Source: Cellulomonas sp. Leaf395 (GTDB taxonomy: Bacteria; Actinomycetota; Actinomycetes; Actinomycetales; Cellulomonadaceae). From it: a stretch of 64,000 nucleotides of DNA. The translations under genes and the position numbers were made by a program. The DNA lies in assembly GCF_001424125.1 (NCBI RefSeq), contig NZ_LMQI01000003.1:270252-334251 (forward strand). Direction: 5' to 3'. The first letter of the stretch is position 1. Every line of letters starts with the position of its first letter. Positions 1-12,711 of the stretch are shown piece after piece. The notes beneath the pieces are model-generated. The model had not been told where the DNA came from. It saw nothing but the letters and a program-made list of their open reading frames with translations, and made no database searches.

Positions 1-519
1 GAGCCGGTCGACATCACCGTCACGCCGGACATGGTGGTCCGGGAGGACAACCCGGCCTTCTCGTACCAGTCGCCGCAGAAGCTTGCCGACGGTTCGCAGG
101 GGTACGAGCTGTGGCCGCTCGTGATGGAGAAGGCGCTCGCGCTGCTCTGGGGCGACTACGCGGCGATCGAGGGCGACTCCCCGGGACTCGGCCTCGAGGT
201 GGTGACGGGGGAGTCCAGCACGTCGTCGTCGCTCGACGACGCACCCAGCGTGTCGGAGCTCGACTCCCTGCTGGACGGTGGGGGAGCGGTGACGCTCGCC
301 TCGCTCGGGGAGGGCGACGACCTGCCTGACACCTACGGGAACGCGTCCGGCGGGGGTCTGGTGACGGGGCACGCGTACTACGTGAAGTCCGTCAACGCGA
401 CGAAGGGCACCGTGACGGTGGTCAACCCGTGGGGCTCGGACTATGCGCCGATCACCCTGTCGTACGCTGAGTTCCAGGACAGCTTCAGCACGATCTACAC
501 GAACGGGGTGCGACCGTGA
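1..519 (+). CDS. C2 (calpain-like) family cysteine protease, C-terminal fragment
   Basis: The reading frame is open from the first base, so the 5' end of the gene lies outside the window. The visible part contains ELWPLVMEKALALLWG, typical of the helix after the catalytic Cys segment in calpain-fold peptidases. It then has GHAYYVKSV (His codon at 370-372) and VVNPWG (Asn codon at 424-426), which match the His and Asn of the calpain Cys-His-Asn triad; the Cys lies in the missing part. A Ser/Asp-rich insert of about 40 residues separates these blocks. The stop codon overlaps the GTG start of the next lipoprotein gene, so the two are probably co-translated. The substrate is unknown. Confidence 0.72.
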   Translation, partial: EPVDITVTPDMVVREDNPAFSYQSPQKLADGSQGYELWPLVMEKALALLWGDYAAIEGDSPGLGLEVVTGESSTSSSLDDAPSVSELDSLLDGGGAVTLASLGEGDDLPDTYGNASGGGLVTGHAYYVKSVNATKGTVTVVNPWGSDYAPITLSYAEFQDSFSTIYTNGVRP

Positions 520-881
520 CCGGCGCTGCCAGGCATACAGGGTTCGTGGCCGTCCTGGTTGCGGCAGTGCTCACGCTCGCCGGGTGCGGGGGCTCCGACA
601 ACGCGGGGGATGCGGTGGAGCACCCCGAGGGCTCGAGGGCGCTGGTGCTGAACCAGCCGACAGCGGTCGGCGACTACCGGGTGGTCGCGTCGAACGTGAC
701 CGCGGACGAGGCCGGCATCGACGTGGTCAGCGACGGTCCGGCCGAGGGCGGCACGGTGGCGCTGGGCGACGAGGCCACCATCGGAGGCTTCACGTTCACG
801 CTGGTGGACATCGAGCTGGACGAGAAGGACTCGGCGCCGGGCGGCAGCCGGACGACGGTCTGGATCCTCCCGGCCGACTGA
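516..881 (+). CDS. Small hypothetical lipoprotein
   Basis: This 121-residue protein starts at a GTG that overlaps the TGA of the protease gene. The N terminus is a short basic stretch, a hydrophobic segment and the lipobox LAGC (Cys about residue 24), so it should be a lipid-anchored exported protein. The mature part is acidic with a repeated beta-type pattern (DYRVVASNVTADEAGIDVV, then EATIGGFTFTLVDIEL). No catalytic motif is seen and I do not recognise the family. The tight coupling to the upstream calpain-like protease suggests a partner or inhibitor, but this is only inference from position. Confidence 0.7.
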   Translation: MTGAARHTGFVAVLVAAVLTLAGCGGSDNAGDAVEHPEGSRALVLNQPTAVGDYRVVASNVTADEAGIDVVSDGPAEGGTVALGDEATIGGFTFTLVDIELDEKDSAPGGSRTTVWILPAD

Positions 882-916
882 GGCCATGGCGGGACCGGTC
901 GTGCTCCCTCCGCCTT

Positions 917-950
917 GTCGCGTGCGACCTCAGCCGCGTCGCGTGCGACC
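917..950. repeat. Two direct copies of palindromic GTCGCGTGCGACC upstream of the str promoter
   Basis: The 13-mer GTCGCGTGCGACC occurs at 917-929 and again at 938-950, with starts 21 bp apart (two helical turns). Each copy is itself an inverted repeat (GTCGC-GT-GCGAC). The second copy ends 9 bp before the -35 box at 960. The arrangement looks like a pair of protein-binding sites acting on the rpsL promoter; no cognate factor can be named. Confidence 0.5.
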
Positions 951-959
951 GTCGCCGCT

Positions 960-988
960 TTGACGCCCCTCCGGGTGGCGGGTAACGT
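960..988 (+). promoter_or_regulatory. Predicted housekeeping promoter of the str operon
   Basis: A -35 box TTGACG (960-965) and a -10 box TAACGT (983-988, TANNNT type) are separated by 17 bp. This predicts transcription from about 995 and a leader of about 300 nt before rpsL. The 882-1295 interval contains no gene; it holds the paired 13-mers, this promoter and the leader element at 1153-1178. Confidence 0.65.
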
Positions 989-1152
989 AGGACACCGTGC
1001 CCGCGCCGTCGGGCTCTCGCGCATGCACTCGGTGGACGCCTGTGTTCCGGACCTCAGTTCGGGATGGCGGGTCCGGGCGCATCGGGTGGTTTCCCCCACC
1101 GCGCCGTCTCTCCGTCAAGGCAACCTTGCGGACTGCGGTGCGGAGGACCGGG

Positions 1153-1178
1153 GCGACACGCCCGGGTGCGGGGGTCGG
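1153..1178 (+). promoter_or_regulatory. Leader element shared with the S10 operon (str copy)
   Basis: The 26 nt here match those at 6410-6435 upstream of rpsJ at 25 of 26 positions. The two halves are GCGACACGCCCG and GTGCGGGGGTCGG, separated by one variable base (G here, A there). CGAC at the left and GTCG at the right can pair, with CCC/GGG stacked inside, so a small stem-loop in the RNA is plausible. It lies inside the predicted 5' leader about 118 nt before the rpsL start. A common regulator or a conserved RNA structure of ribosomal-protein leaders is the likely meaning. Confidence 0.55.
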
Positions 1179-1295
1179 TGCGGGACGTACGACCTGCGGG
1201 GTAGTCGCGCGACGGGCGACGAACCTCGACCATGCCGGCCGTCCAGGGTGACGGGTGCCGGTCGACCAGAGATTCATCCAACAGACGGAGACGTA

Positions 1296-1667
1296 GTGCC
1301 TACGATCCAGCAGCTGGTCCGCAAGGGCCGGCAGGCGAAGACGAACAAGTCGAAGACGCCTGCCCTCAAGGGCTCCCCCCAGCGACGCGGTGTGTGCACC
1401 CGCGTCTACACCACGACCCCGAAGAAGCCGAACTCCGCGCTCCGCAAGGTCGCCCGCGTTCGCCTCTCGAGCCAGGTCGAGGTCACCGCGTACATCCCCG
1501 GTGTCGGTCACAACCTGCAGGAGCACTCGATCGTGCTCGTGCGTGGTGGCCGTGTGAAGGACCTCCCGGGTGTCCGGTACAAGATCGTCCGAGGTGCCCT
1601 CGACACGCAGGGCGTCAAGAACCGTAAGCAGGCGCGCAGCCGCTACGGCGCGAAGAAGGTGGGCTGA
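1296..1667 (+). CDS. rpsL: 30S ribosomal protein S12
   Basis: S12 sits in the decoding centre of the 30S subunit. The 123-residue protein has the family N terminus ([12 protein letters not shown]), the conserved [17 protein letters not shown] block that contains the Lys linked to streptomycin response, and the [13 protein letters not shown] segment. The frame is open far upstream, but GTG at 1296 is chosen because GGAG at 1287-1290 lies 5 nt before it and the protein then has normal family length. It is the first gene of the str operon and its stop overlaps the rpsG start (TGATG). Confidence 0.97.
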   Translation: MPTIQQLVRKGRQAKTNKSKTPALKGSPQRRGVCTRVYTTTPKKPNSALRKVARVRLSSQVEVTAYIPGVGHNLQEHSIVLVRGGRVKDLPGVRYKIVRGALDTQGVKNRKQARSRYGAKKVG

Positions 1668-2137
1668 TGCCTCGCAAGGGTCCGGCCCCGAAGCGGCCGC
1701 TCGTCATCGACCCCGTCTACGGGTCCCCGGTCGTCACGCAGCTGATCAACAAGGTCCTGCTCGACGGCAAGAAGTCCGTCGCGGAGCACATCGTCTACGG
1801 CGCCCTCGAGGGTGTCCGTGAGAAGACGCAGGGCGACCCGGTCGTCGTGCTCAAGCGCGCGCTGGACAACGTCCGCCCGTCGCTCGAGGTGCGTTCGCGC
1901 CGCGTCGGTGGCGCCACGTACCAGGTGCCCGTCGAGGTGCGCCCGGTCCGTCAGACGACCCTCGCGCTGCGCTGGCTCACCGATTACTCGCGCGCACGCC
2001 GCGAGAAGACGATGACCGAGCGCCTCATGAACGAGATCCTCGACGCGTCCAACGGCCTCGGTGCCGCGGTGAAGCGTCGCGAGGACATGCACAAGATGGC
2101 CGAGTCCAACAAGGCCTTCGCGCACTACCGCTGGTAA
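1667..2137 (+). CDS. rpsG: 30S ribosomal protein S7
   Basis: S7 nucleates assembly of the 30S head by binding the 3' domain of 16S rRNA. The 156-residue product has the usual length and the conserved blocks [38 protein letters not shown] and [20 protein letters not shown]. The ATG overlaps the rpsL TGA by one base, so translation is coupled. It is followed by an 89-nt gap with a strong hairpin before fusA. Confidence 0.97.
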   Translation: MPRKGPAPKRPLVIDPVYGSPVVTQLINKVLLDGKKSVAEHIVYGALEGVREKTQGDPVVVLKRALDNVRPSLEVRSRRVGGATYQVPVEVRPVRQTTLALRWLTDYSRARREKTMTERLMNEILDASNGLGAAVKRREDMHKMAESNKAFAHYRW

Positions 2138-2157
2138 TCCCGGCACCCACGGGCGCT

Positions 2158-2195
2158 GCGCCGCCGGTCCGATCCTCGGGCCGGACCGGTGGCGC
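2158..2195 (+). promoter_or_regulatory. RNA hairpin in the rpsG-fusA gap
   Basis: Arms at 2158-2171 (GCGCCGCCGGTCCG) and 2182-2195 (CGGACCGGTGGCGC) pair over 14 bp with one mismatch around a 10-nt loop. There is no T-tract after it, so it is more likely a translational or mRNA-processing element than a full terminator. It lies between the distal and proximal halves of the str operon. Confidence 0.45.
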
Positions 2196-2226
2196 CACCC
2201 AAGCCAACCGACAAGGGGCAACTCAC

Positions 2227-4329
<2,103 letters not shown>

Positions 4330-4390
4330 TCCCACAGGTCGAACCCTGTAGTTCCATCACACAAACCGACCCGTAGGACGCCGCGTCGAA

Positions 4391-4410
4391 CGGCTACCGT
4401 CCGGTAGCCG
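4391..4410 (+). promoter_or_regulatory. Short perfect hairpin in the fusA-tuf gap
   Basis: CGGCTACCG (4391-4399) and CGGTAGCCG (4402-4410) are exact inverted repeats around TC. The hairpin lies in the 125-nt gap between fusA and tuf, 31 nt before the tuf Shine-Dalgarno region (GAGGAGGA, 4441-4448). It has no T-tract. It may be a processing or pausing site that lets tuf be expressed above fusA. Confidence 0.4.
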
Positions 4411-4454
4411 CAGAACGTCGGCCAATCTCTACCAAGTCCTGAGGAGGACACCCA

Positions 4455-5648
<1,194 letters not shown>

Positions 5649-5676
5649 TGCTCGCCCCTCGGGGCAGCTGATCTGA

Positions 5677-5716
5677 ACGGAAGGGCCCGGCGGCTTCGGC
5701 TGCCGGGCCCTTCCGT
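5677..5716. terminator. Rho-independent terminator after tuf
   Basis: The 18-nt arms at 5677-5694 and 5699-5716 pair throughout (one G-U pair) around a TTCG tetraloop, giving an exceptionally stable stem. It sits between the convergent tuf and the minus-strand lipoprotein gene and could stop transcription from both sides. Confidence 0.85.
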
Positions 5717-5744
5717 CGTCTGCTCGCTCGTCGACCGCGTCGGA

Positions 5745-6122
5745 TCAGCCGGAGTCCGGGTAGCCCGCGCGACCGTCCCCGTCCAGGTCCGTGCACAGGC
5801 CGTACTCCTCGCCGGGCAGCTGGGTGACGCAGTCCGCGTAGCCCTCGAGGTAGCGGAGCTCGCCGTCGGCCGTCGCATCCGTGCAGTCGGGGGAGCCGTC
5901 CGCCGGGTCGCACGGCTCGCCGGGCACGGGGAGCCGAGACGCGGTGGGATTCGGAGCCGTCGACTCGAGGACCGTCGCGCTCGGTTCCGGTGCTGTCGAT
6001 GTCGACGGTGGCGAGCTCGGCGTGGGTGTCGCGGTGGGGTCGGGCGCCGGAGTGGAGGGGCACCCGGCCAGCAGGAGGGTGGCCGCGACGACGCCGATCA
6101 CGCGGGCGGGTCTCAGGTGCAT
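5745..6122 (-). CDS. Hypothetical lipoprotein with Pro/Thr/Ser-rich linker
   Basis: This 125-residue protein has an N-terminal signal with lipobox LLAGC, so it should be anchored to the outside of the membrane. A Pro/Thr/Ser-rich spacer of about 40 residues follows. The C-terminal part has four Cys, with the pairs CDPADGSPDC and CVTQLPGEEYGLC, and ends in DLDGDGRAGYPDSG, which resembles a single calcium-binding DxDxDG loop. It is convergent with tuf and divergent from the S10 operon. I do not recognise the family. Confidence 0.65.
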   Translation of the reverse strand: MHLRPARVIGVVAATLLLAGCPSTPAPDPTATPTPSSPPSTSTAPEPSATVLESTAPNPTASRLPVPGEPCDPADGSPDCTDATADGELRYLEGYADCVTQLPGEEYGLCTDLDGDGRAGYPDSG

Positions 6123-6212
6123 GGCGCCACCGTAGCGGTGCGCGACGGTGGCCTCGCCAGGCGACTGTGCGGGAGATCACGCGCTTCTCCCGCTCAGGTG
6201 TGACGGAGGCGA

Positions 6213-6242
6213 TTGGAGTTCCACCGCGCACTCTGGCACACT
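6213..6242 (+). promoter_or_regulatory. Possible promoter of the S10 operon
   Basis: TTGGAG (6213-6218) and CACACT (6237-6242) are 18 bp apart and could be -35 and -10 boxes; the -10 lacks the first T of TANNNT. No better pair is seen in the 349-bp gap 6123-6471, which contains no gene. Transcription from here would give a leader of about 220 nt that includes the shared element at 6410-6435. Confidence 0.35.
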
Positions 6243-6409
6243 GTTCAGGTTGCCTAGTTGAGGGCGGCGCGTTCGCGCGCGCAGCACACGACAGGGCTCA
6301 CACACGTGGACGGCGTCTGGACCCCGGGATCACCCGGTGGTTGACGCCCGACAACAACCACCGATCTCGTGCCTGAGAGGGTACGCAGCGCAACGGTGTG
6401 TCGCGCCAA

Positions 6410-6435
6410 GCGACACGCCCGAGTGCGGGGGTCGG
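6410..6435 (+). promoter_or_regulatory. Leader element shared with the str operon (S10 copy)
   Basis: This copy differs from 1153-1178 at one position only. The flanking DNA is not similar, so the block itself appears to be selected. It ends 36 nt before the rpsJ start and 18 nt before the GAGGGAAG ribosome binding site (6454-6461), close enough to affect translation initiation if it folds or binds a protein. Confidence 0.55.
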
Positions 6436-6471
6436 ACGGGCCGGTTCCAAACAGAGGGAAGTAGAAGCGCC

Positions 6472-6780
6472 ATGGCGGGACAGAAGATCCGCATCAGGCT
6501 CAAGTCCTACGACCACGAAGTCATCGACAGCTCGGCGCGCAAGATCGTCGACACGGTGACTCGCGCTGGTGCGTCGGTCGTGGGTCCGGTGCCGCTGCCG
6601 ACGGAGAAGAACGTGTTCTGCGTCATCCGGTCGCCCCACAAGTACAAGGACAGCCGCGAGCACTTCGAGATGCGTACTCACAAGCGGCTCATCGACATCA
6701 TCGATCCCACGCCGAAGGCCGTCGACTCGCTCATGCGTCTCGACCTGCCTGCGGACGTGAACATCGAGATCAAGCTCTGA
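6472..6780 (+). CDS. rpsJ: 30S ribosomal protein S10 (NusE)
   Basis: S10 is a 30S head protein and, with NusB, part of the antitermination complex. The 102-residue sequence has the typical [19 protein letters not shown] start, the [10 protein letters not shown] loop and the conserved [15 protein letters not shown] segment. The ATG at 6472 follows GAGGGAAG. It leads the S10 operon, which here runs without a break into the spc genes. Confidence 0.97.
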   Translation: MAGQKIRIRLKSYDHEVIDSSARKIVDTVTRAGASVVGPVPLPTEKNVFCVIRSPHKYKDSREHFEMRTHKRLIDIIDPTPKAVDSLMRLDLPADVNIEIKL

Positions 6781-6802
6781 CGCTGGGAAGGAACTGATTT
6801 CT

Positions 6803-7462
6803 ATGGTTACCCAGCAGAACGAGCGCGCAGTCACGGCCCTGCTCGGCACGAAGCTCGGCATGACCCAGGTGTGGGACGACAACGGTCGTCTCGTCCCGGT
6901 CACCGTCGTCGCTGTCGGCACGAACGTCGTGACCCAGGTGCGCTCCGCCGATGCTGACGGCTACGCCGCGGTCCAGCTGGCCCACGGCCAGATCGACCCG
7001 CGCAAGGTCACCAAGCCGCTGAAGGGCCACTTCGAGAAGGCCGGGGTCACCCCCCGCCGGCACGTGGCCGAGATCCGTACGCCGAACGCCTCCGAGTTCA
7101 CGCTCGGCCAGGAGCTCACGGCCGCCCTCTTCGAGGCCGGCTCGCTCGTGGACGTCATCGGCACCACCAAGGGCAAGGGCACCGCCGGTGTCATGAAGCG
7201 TCACGGCTTCCACGGCGTCGGCGCCTCGCACGGTGCGCACCGCAACCACCGCAAGCCCGGCTCGATCGGTGGCGCTTCGACGCCGTCGCGCGTGTTCAAG
7301 GGCATCAAGATGGCCGGTCGCATGGGCGTGGACCGCCAGACCACCCAGAACCTGACCGTGCACGCGGTCGACGTCGAGAGGGGCCTGCTCCTCGTCAAGG
7401 GTGCCGTTCCCGGCCCCAAGGGTGGCGTCGTGGTCGTGCGTTCCGCTGTGAAGGGGGCGTGA
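6803..7462 (+). CDS. rplC: 50S ribosomal protein L3
   Basis: L3 is one of the first proteins to bind 23S rRNA and reaches the peptidyl transferase region. The 219-residue product has the conserved [15 protein letters not shown] start, the Trp-region block [14 protein letters not shown], and [23 protein letters not shown]. It lies 22 nt after rpsJ with a GGAAGGA ribosome binding site. The stop overlaps a GTG that could also serve rplD. Confidence 0.97.
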   Translation: MVTQQNERAVTALLGTKLGMTQVWDDNGRLVPVTVVAVGTNVVTQVRSADADGYAAVQLAHGQIDPRKVTKPLKGHFEKAGVTPRRHVAEIRTPNASEFTLGQELTAALFEAGSLVDVIGTTKGKGTAGVMKRHGFHGVGASHGAHRNHRKPGSIGGASTPSRVFKGIKMAGRMGVDRQTTQNLTVHAVDVERGLLLVKGAVPGPKGGVVVVRSAVKGA

Positions 7463-7464
7463 CC

Positions 7465-8160
7465 ATGAGTGACACGCTGACTGTCGACGTGGTCGACTCC
7501 CAGGGCAAGAAGACCGGCTCTGCCGATCTGCCCGCGGACGTCTTCGACGTGCAGACCAACATCCCGCTGATCCACCAGGTCGTCGTCGCGCAGCTCGCGG
7601 CGGCTCGCCAGGGCACCCACGACACGAAGAGCCGTGGCGAGGTCCGTGGTGGTGGGCGCAAGCCGTACAAGCAGAAGGGCACCGGCCGCGCCCGTCAGGG
7701 TTCGACGCGTGCTCCGCAGTTCGCCGGTGGTGGCGTCGTCCACGGCCCCACCCCGCGCGACTACTCGCAGCGCACCCCCAAGAAGATGAAGGCCGCGGCG
7801 CTCCGCGGTGCTCTCTCGGACCGCGCTCGTGCCGGCCGCGTGCACGTCGTCTCGGGCTTCGCCCCGGGCACGGCGCCGTCGACCAGGTCCGCGCTCGCCG
7901 TGCTCGACAACCTCTCCGGACGCAAGCACGTCCTGGTGGTCGTCGAGCGTCAGGACGAGATCACGTGGAAGTCGCTGCGGAACGTCGAGCGGGTGCACCT
8001 GCTGGTCGCTGACCAGCTCAACACCTACGACGTCCTGATCTCGGACGACGTCGTGTTCACGCAGGGCGCGCTCGACGCGTTCCTGGCCGGCCCCGTCAAG
8101 GGTGCCGCAGCCGTGGCAGATGTCGTCGAGTCTTCCGCGTCCGAGGAGGAGACCAAGTGA
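7465..8160 (+). CDS. rplD: 50S ribosomal protein L4
   Basis: L4 lines the peptide exit tunnel. The 231-residue protein has the extended-loop signature [20 protein letters not shown] followed by the GGVVHGP segment, and the C-terminal globular block. The ATG at 7465 is chosen over the in-frame GTG at 7459 because AAGGGGG (7451-7457) is 7 nt from the ATG and only 1 nt from the GTG. The gene overlaps rplW by 4 nt. Confidence 0.95.
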   Translation: MSDTLTVDVVDSQGKKTGSADLPADVFDVQTNIPLIHQVVVAQLAAARQGTHDTKSRGEVRGGGRKPYKQKGTGRARQGSTRAPQFAGGGVVHGPTPRDYSQRTPKKMKAAALRGALSDRARAGRVHVVSGFAPGTAPSTRSALAVLDNLSGRKHVLVVVERQDEITWKSLRNVERVHLLVADQLNTYDVLISDDVVFTQGALDAFLAGPVKGAAAVADVVESSASEEETK

Positions 8161-8459
8161 CCGACATCGGCAAGAACCCGCGCGACATCCTGCTCGCGCC
8201 GGTCGTCTCCGAGAAGAGCTACGGCCTGCTCGACGAGGGGAAGTACACCTTCCTCGTCGACCCGCGGGCGAACAAGACCGAGATCAAGATTGCCGTCGAG
8301 CAGGTCTTCGGCGTCAAGGTCGACTCGGTCAACACCGCGAACCGTCAGGGCAAGGCCCGTCGGACCCGTTTCGGCATCGGCCGCCGCAAGGACACGAAGC
8401 GTGCGATCGTCACCCTCCGCGAGGGAACGATCGACATCTTCGGTGGTCCGGTCGGCTGA
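8157..8459 (+). CDS. rplW: 50S ribosomal protein L23
   Basis: L23 forms the docking site for trigger factor and SRP at the tunnel exit. The 100-residue protein has the family blocks [30 protein letters not shown] and the loop [20 protein letters not shown]. The GTG start overlaps the rplD stop (GTGA), which implies coupled translation. Confidence 0.96.
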   Translation: MTDIGKNPRDILLAPVVSEKSYGLLDEGKYTFLVDPRANKTEIKIAVEQVFGVKVDSVNTANRQGKARRTRFGIGRRKDTKRAIVTLREGTIDIFGGPVG

Positions 8460-8477
8460 GCGAAGGACTGAGAACTC

Positions 8478-9317
<840 letters not shown>

Positions 9318-9329
9318 TAGGAGCCTGAG

Positions 9330-9611
9330 ATGCCACGTAGCCTGAAGAAGGGCCCGTTCGTCGACGGTCACCTGCAGAAGAAGGTCGACGTCCAGAACAC
9401 CGCCGGCACGAAGAACGTCATCAAGACGTGGTCGCGCCGTTCGGTCATCACGCCGGACTTCCTCGGCCACACGTTCGCTGTGCACGACGGACGCAAGCAC
9501 ACCCCGGTGTTCGTGACGGAGTCGATGGTCGGGCACAAGCTCGGCGAGTTCGCTCCGACGCGGACGTTCCGCGGCCACGAGAAGGACGACCGGAAGGGTC
9601 GTCGCCGCTGA
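9330..9611 (+). CDS. rpsS: 30S ribosomal protein S19
   Basis: S19 binds the 16S rRNA head with S13. The 93-residue protein has the typical [18 protein letters not shown] start, [17 protein letters not shown] and the end [15 protein letters not shown]. It lies 12 nt after rplB with TAGGAG as ribosome binding site. Confidence 0.97.
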   Translation: MPRSLKKGPFVDGHLQKKVDVQNTAGTKNVIKTWSRRSVITPDFLGHTFAVHDGRKHTPVFVTESMVGHKLGEFAPTRTFRGHEKDDRKGRRR

Positions 9612-9667
9612 CCCCCGGGTCAGCCAGGCGACGCCCTCACCGGCAGAGACAAGAAGGCAGGACAGCA

Positions 9668-10036
9668 ATGGAAGCCAAGGCGAAGGCGCGGTTCGTCCGC
9701 GTCACGCCCCAGAAGGCCCGGCGCGTCGTGGACCTCATCCGTGGCAAGCAGGCCGGCGAGGCTGTGGCGGTGCTGAAGTTCGCACCGCAGGCCGCGGGGG
9801 AGACGGTGCTCAAGGTTGTGGAGAGCGCGATCGCCAACGCTCGGGAGACCGCCAAGCGGTCGAACGAGCGTCTGGACGAGGCGGACCTCTACATCTCCGA
9901 GGTGTTCGTCGACGAGGGTCCGACGCTCAAGCGGTTCCGTCCGCGGGCACAGGGTCGGGCCAGCCAGATCCTCAAGCGGACGAGCCACATCACCGTGGTC
10001 GTCGCTGAGCGTGAGACGAAGGGACGGGCCCGATAG
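9668..10036 (+). CDS. rplV: 50S ribosomal protein L22
   Basis: L22 has a long beta-hairpin that lines the exit tunnel. The 122-residue protein begins [19 protein letters not shown] and has [21 protein letters not shown], the hairpin region. The frame is open further upstream, but the ATG at 9668 follows AAGGCAGGA and gives the usual family start. The TAG stop overlaps the GTG of rpsC. Confidence 0.96.
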   Translation: MEAKAKARFVRVTPQKARRVVDLIRGKQAGEAVAVLKFAPQAAGETVLKVVESAIANARETAKRSNERLDEADLYISEVFVDEGPTLKRFRPRAQGRASQILKRTSHITVVVAERETKGRAR

Positions 10037-10875
10037 TGGGACAGAAAGTCAACCCGCTCGGGTACCGCCTGGGCATCACCACCGACCACCGCTCGCGCTG
10101 GTTCGCCGACTCGACGAAGCCGGGTCAGCGCTACCGCGACTACGTGGGCGAGGACGTCAAGATCCGCAAGCTCATGGCTACGGGCCTCGAGCGTGCCGGC
10201 ATCGCCAAGGTCGAGATCGAGCGCACGCGTGACCGCGTCCGCGTCGACATCCACACCGCCCGCCCGGGCATCGTCATCGGGCGTCGTGGCGCGGAGGCCG
10301 ACCGCATCCGCGGCGAGCTCGAGAAGCTCACGGGCAAGCAGGTCCAGCTGAACATCCTCGAGGTCAAGAACGCCGAGATCGAGGCTCAGCTGGTCGCCCA
10401 GGGCATCGCCGAGCAACTGGCGAGCCGCGTCTCGTTCCGCCGCGCCATGCGCAAGGGCATCCAGTCGGCCCAGCGTGCCGGTGCCAAGGGCATCCGCGTG
10501 CAGGTCTCCGGCCGCCTCGGTGGCGCGGAGATGAGCCGCACGGAGTTCTACCGCGAGGGCCGCGTGCCCCTGCACACGCTCCGCGCGAACATCGACTATG
10601 GCTTCTTCGAGGCTCGCACCACCTTCGGGCGCATCGGCGTCAAGGTGTGGGTCTACAAGGGCGACATGACCGAGAAGGAGTTTGCTCGCGAGCAGGCGAC
10701 CCAGGCCCCGCGCCCGGCTCGTGGCCCGCGGACGGACCGTGGCGGCGAGCGCAACGACCGTGGCCCCCGGGCCGGCGCTCCTCGTCGCGAGCGCACCGAC
10801 GCTCCTGAGGCAGCAACCGAGGCCGCCTCCGCTCCGGCGGAGACCCCGGCCCCTGACAGCGGAACGGAGGCCTGA
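10036..10875 (+). CDS. rpsC: 30S ribosomal protein S3
   Basis: S3 is part of the mRNA entry channel. The 279-residue protein has [23 protein letters not shown], the KH domain with [17 protein letters not shown], and the C-terminal domain with [13 protein letters not shown] low-complexity tail of about 55 residues rich in Arg, Pro, Gly and then Ala/Glu follows, longer than in most bacteria but common in Actinobacteria. The GTG start overlaps the rplV stop (TAGTG). Confidence 0.96.
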   Translation: MGQKVNPLGYRLGITTDHRSRWFADSTKPGQRYRDYVGEDVKIRKLMATGLERAGIAKVEIERTRDRVRVDIHTARPGIVIGRRGAEADRIRGELEKLTGKQVQLNILEVKNAEIEAQLVAQGIAEQLASRVSFRRAMRKGIQSAQRAGAKGIRVQVSGRLGGAEMSRTEFYREGRVPLHTLRANIDYGFFEARTTFGRIGVKVWVYKGDMTEKEFAREQATQAPRPARGPRTDRGGERNDRGPRAGAPRRERTDAPEAATEAASAPAETPAPDSGTEA

Positions 10876-10878
10876 GCC

Positions 10879-11295
10879 GTGCTTATCCCGCGCAGGCTGA
10901 AGCACCGCAAGCAGCACCACCCGGGGCGCTCCGGCGCCGCGACCGGTGGTACCGCGATCTCCTTCGGTGAGTACGGCATCCAGGCTCTCGAGCCCGCCTA
11001 CGTCACCAACCGGCAGATCGAGGCTGCTCGTATCGCCATGACCCGCCACATCAAGCGTGGAGGGAAGGTCTGGATCAACATCTACCCGGACCGCCCCCTC
11101 ACGAAGAAGCCTGCCGAGACCCGCATGGGTTCCGGCAAGGGTTCGCCCGAGTGGTGGATCGCCAACGTCAAGCCCGGTCGAGTTCTCTTCGAGCTCGCCG
11201 GCGTCCCGGAGCCCCTGGCTCGCGAGGCCATGCGCCGCGCGCAGCACAAGCTCCCGATGAAGACACGTTTTGTGGTTCGCGAGGGTGGTAACTGA
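10879..11295 (+). CDS. rplP: 50S ribosomal protein L16
   Basis: L16 organises the A site of the 50S subunit. The 138-residue protein has the start [34 protein letters not shown], and the [10 protein letters not shown] motif that includes the Arg-hydroxylation loop region of the family. The GTG start is 3 nt after the rpsC stop and the last base is shared with the rpmC ATG. Confidence 0.97.
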   Translation: MLIPRRLKHRKQHHPGRSGAATGGTAISFGEYGIQALEPAYVTNRQIEAARIAMTRHIKRGGKVWINIYPDRPLTKKPAETRMGSGKGSPEWWIANVKPGRVLFELAGVPEPLAREAMRRAQHKLPMKTRFVVREGGN

Positions 11296-11534
11296 TGACT
11301 ATCGGCACCAAGGACCTGGCTCCCAGCGAGCTGGACACCTTCGACGACGAGAAGCTTGTCGCCGAGCTGAAGAAGTCCAAGGAGGAGCTGTTCAACCTCC
11401 GCTTCCAGTCGGCGACCGGTCAGCTCGAGAGCCACGGGCGTCTCAAGGCCGTTCGCCGCGACATCGCGCGGATCTACACGATCCTGCGTGAGCGCGAGCT
11501 CGGCATCCGTACCGCCCCGAGCGCGAGCGAGTGA
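11295..11534 (+). CDS. rpmC: 50S ribosomal protein L29
   Basis: L29 sits at the tunnel exit beside L23. The 79-residue two-helix protein has [26 protein letters not shown] family sequence, seen here as [16 protein letters not shown], and then [18 protein letters not shown]. The ATG overlaps the rplP stop (TGATG). Confidence 0.96.
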   Translation: MTIGTKDLAPSELDTFDDEKLVAELKKSKEELFNLRFQSATGQLESHGRLKAVRRDIARIYTILRERELGIRTAPSASE

Positions 11535-11539
11535 GACTG

Positions 11540-11833
11540 ATGGCAGACGAGAAGAACGAGAAGACGACCGCTGTCGCCGAGAAGCGTGGCGACCGCAAGA
11601 CGCGCCGCGGCTACGTGGTCAGCGACAAGATGGAGAAGACCGTCGTGGTCGAGGTCGAGGACCGGGTCAAGCACCCGCTCTACGGCAAGGTCATCCGGCG
11701 GACGAGCAAGGTCAAGGCGCACGACGAGCTGGGCTCGGCGGGCGTGGGCGACCTCGTGGTCATCATGGAGACCCGGCCGCTGAGCGCCACCAAGCGGTGG
11801 CGCCTGGTCGAGGTCGTCGAGAAGGCTAAGTAA
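11540..11833 (+). CDS. rpsQ: 30S ribosomal protein S17
   Basis: S17 is a primary 16S-binding protein with an OB fold. The 97-residue product has [29 protein letters not shown] and a variable charged N terminus. ATG at 11540 is preferred to the in-frame GTG at 11531, which would add only MRL and overlap the rpmC stop. The Shine-Dalgarno region is weak, so translation may depend on coupling to rpmC. Confidence 0.93.
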   Translation: MADEKNEKTTAVAEKRGDRKTRRGYVVSDKMEKTVVVEVEDRVKHPLYGKVIRRTSKVKAHDELGSAGVGDLVVIMETRPLSATKRWRLVEVVEKAK

Positions 11834-11879
11834 GCCTCAGCAAGCCAGCAGCACCAGCACGACCCCCAGTTGCCCACGG

Positions 11880-11915
11880 GCGCCGGGTGGAGTTCGACAG
11901 GACGACACCCGGCGC
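11880..11915 (+). promoter_or_regulatory. Hairpin in the rpsQ-rplN gap
   Basis: GCGCCGGGTG (11880-11889) and CACCCGGCGC (11906-11915) are exact inverted repeats around a 16-nt loop. The 165-nt gap is the longest inside the S10-spc array and separates the S10-type from the spc-type genes. No T-tract follows. It may be a control site for the spc half of the operon. Confidence 0.5.
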
Positions 11916-11998
11916 GACGTGTGCATCACGGCAACTATCCGTTCGGCCAGGCTCGAGCCGTTCAGGCCCGAGAACCCGCCAGACGACAGGAGTAGGTA

Positions 11999-12367
11999 AT
12001 GATCCAGCAGGAGTCGCGACTTCGTGTCGCCGACAACACTGGTGCCAAGGAGATCCTTTGCATCCGTGTGCTCGGCGGCTCCGGCCGTCGCTATGCAGGC
12101 ATCGGTGACGTCATCGTCGCCACCGTCAAGGACGCCATCCCCGGCGGCAACGTCAAGAAGGGCGACGTCGTCAAGGCTGTCATCGTGCGCACCCGCAAGG
12201 AGCGCCGCCGTCCGGACGGTTCGTACATCAAGTTCGACGAGAACGCCGCCGTGATCCTCAAGAACGACGGGGAACCCCGTGGCACGCGCATCTTCGGCCC
12301 GGTGGGCCGCGAGCTGCGCGACAAGAAGTTCATGAAGATCATCTCGCTGGCTCCGGAGGTGCTCTGA
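11999..12367 (+). CDS. rplN: 50S ribosomal protein L14
   Basis: L14 contacts the 30S subunit in bridge B5/B8. The 122-residue protein has the conserved start [47 protein letters not shown] and the end [10 protein letters not shown]. The ribosome binding site is AGGAGTAGG just before the ATG. Confidence 0.97.
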   Translation: MIQQESRLRVADNTGAKEILCIRVLGGSGRRYAGIGDVIVATVKDAIPGGNVKKGDVVKAVIVRTRKERRRPDGSYIKFDENAAVILKNDGEPRGTRIFGPVGRELRDKKFMKIISLAPEVL

Positions 12368-12369
12368 CC

Positions 12370-12711
12370 ATGGCGAAGATCAAGAAGGGCGACCTCGTGG
12401 TCGTCATCTCCGGCCGCGACAAGGGACAGCAGGGCCGTGTGCTCGAGGTCCTCGTCGAGTCGCAGCGCCTCGTCGTGGAGGGTGTCCAGCGCGTCACCAA
12501 GCACGTCAAGGCCGGCCAGACGCAGCGCGGCACGCGCACCGGCGGCATCGAGACCATCGAGGCGCCCATCCACATCAGCAACGTGATGCTCGTGGACCCG
12601 GAGACCAAGAAGGGCACCCGGGTCGGCTACCGCACCGAGCAGGTCGAGCGCGACGGCCGTACCCGCACCGTCCGGGTCCGCGTCGCCAAGCGCTCCGGTA
12701 AGGACATCTGA
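12370..12711 (+). CDS. rplX: 50S ribosomal protein L24
   Basis: L24 initiates 50S assembly. The 113-residue protein has the KOW motif [20 protein letters not shown] near the N terminus and the [14 protein letters not shown] block. It is 2 nt from rplN and overlaps the rplE start by one base. Confidence 0.96.
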   Translation: MAKIKKGDLVVVISGRDKGQQGRVLEVLVESQRLVVEGVQRVTKHVKAGQTQRGTRTGGIETIEAPIHISNVMLVDPETKKGTRVGYRTEQVERDGRTRTVRVRVAKRSGKDI

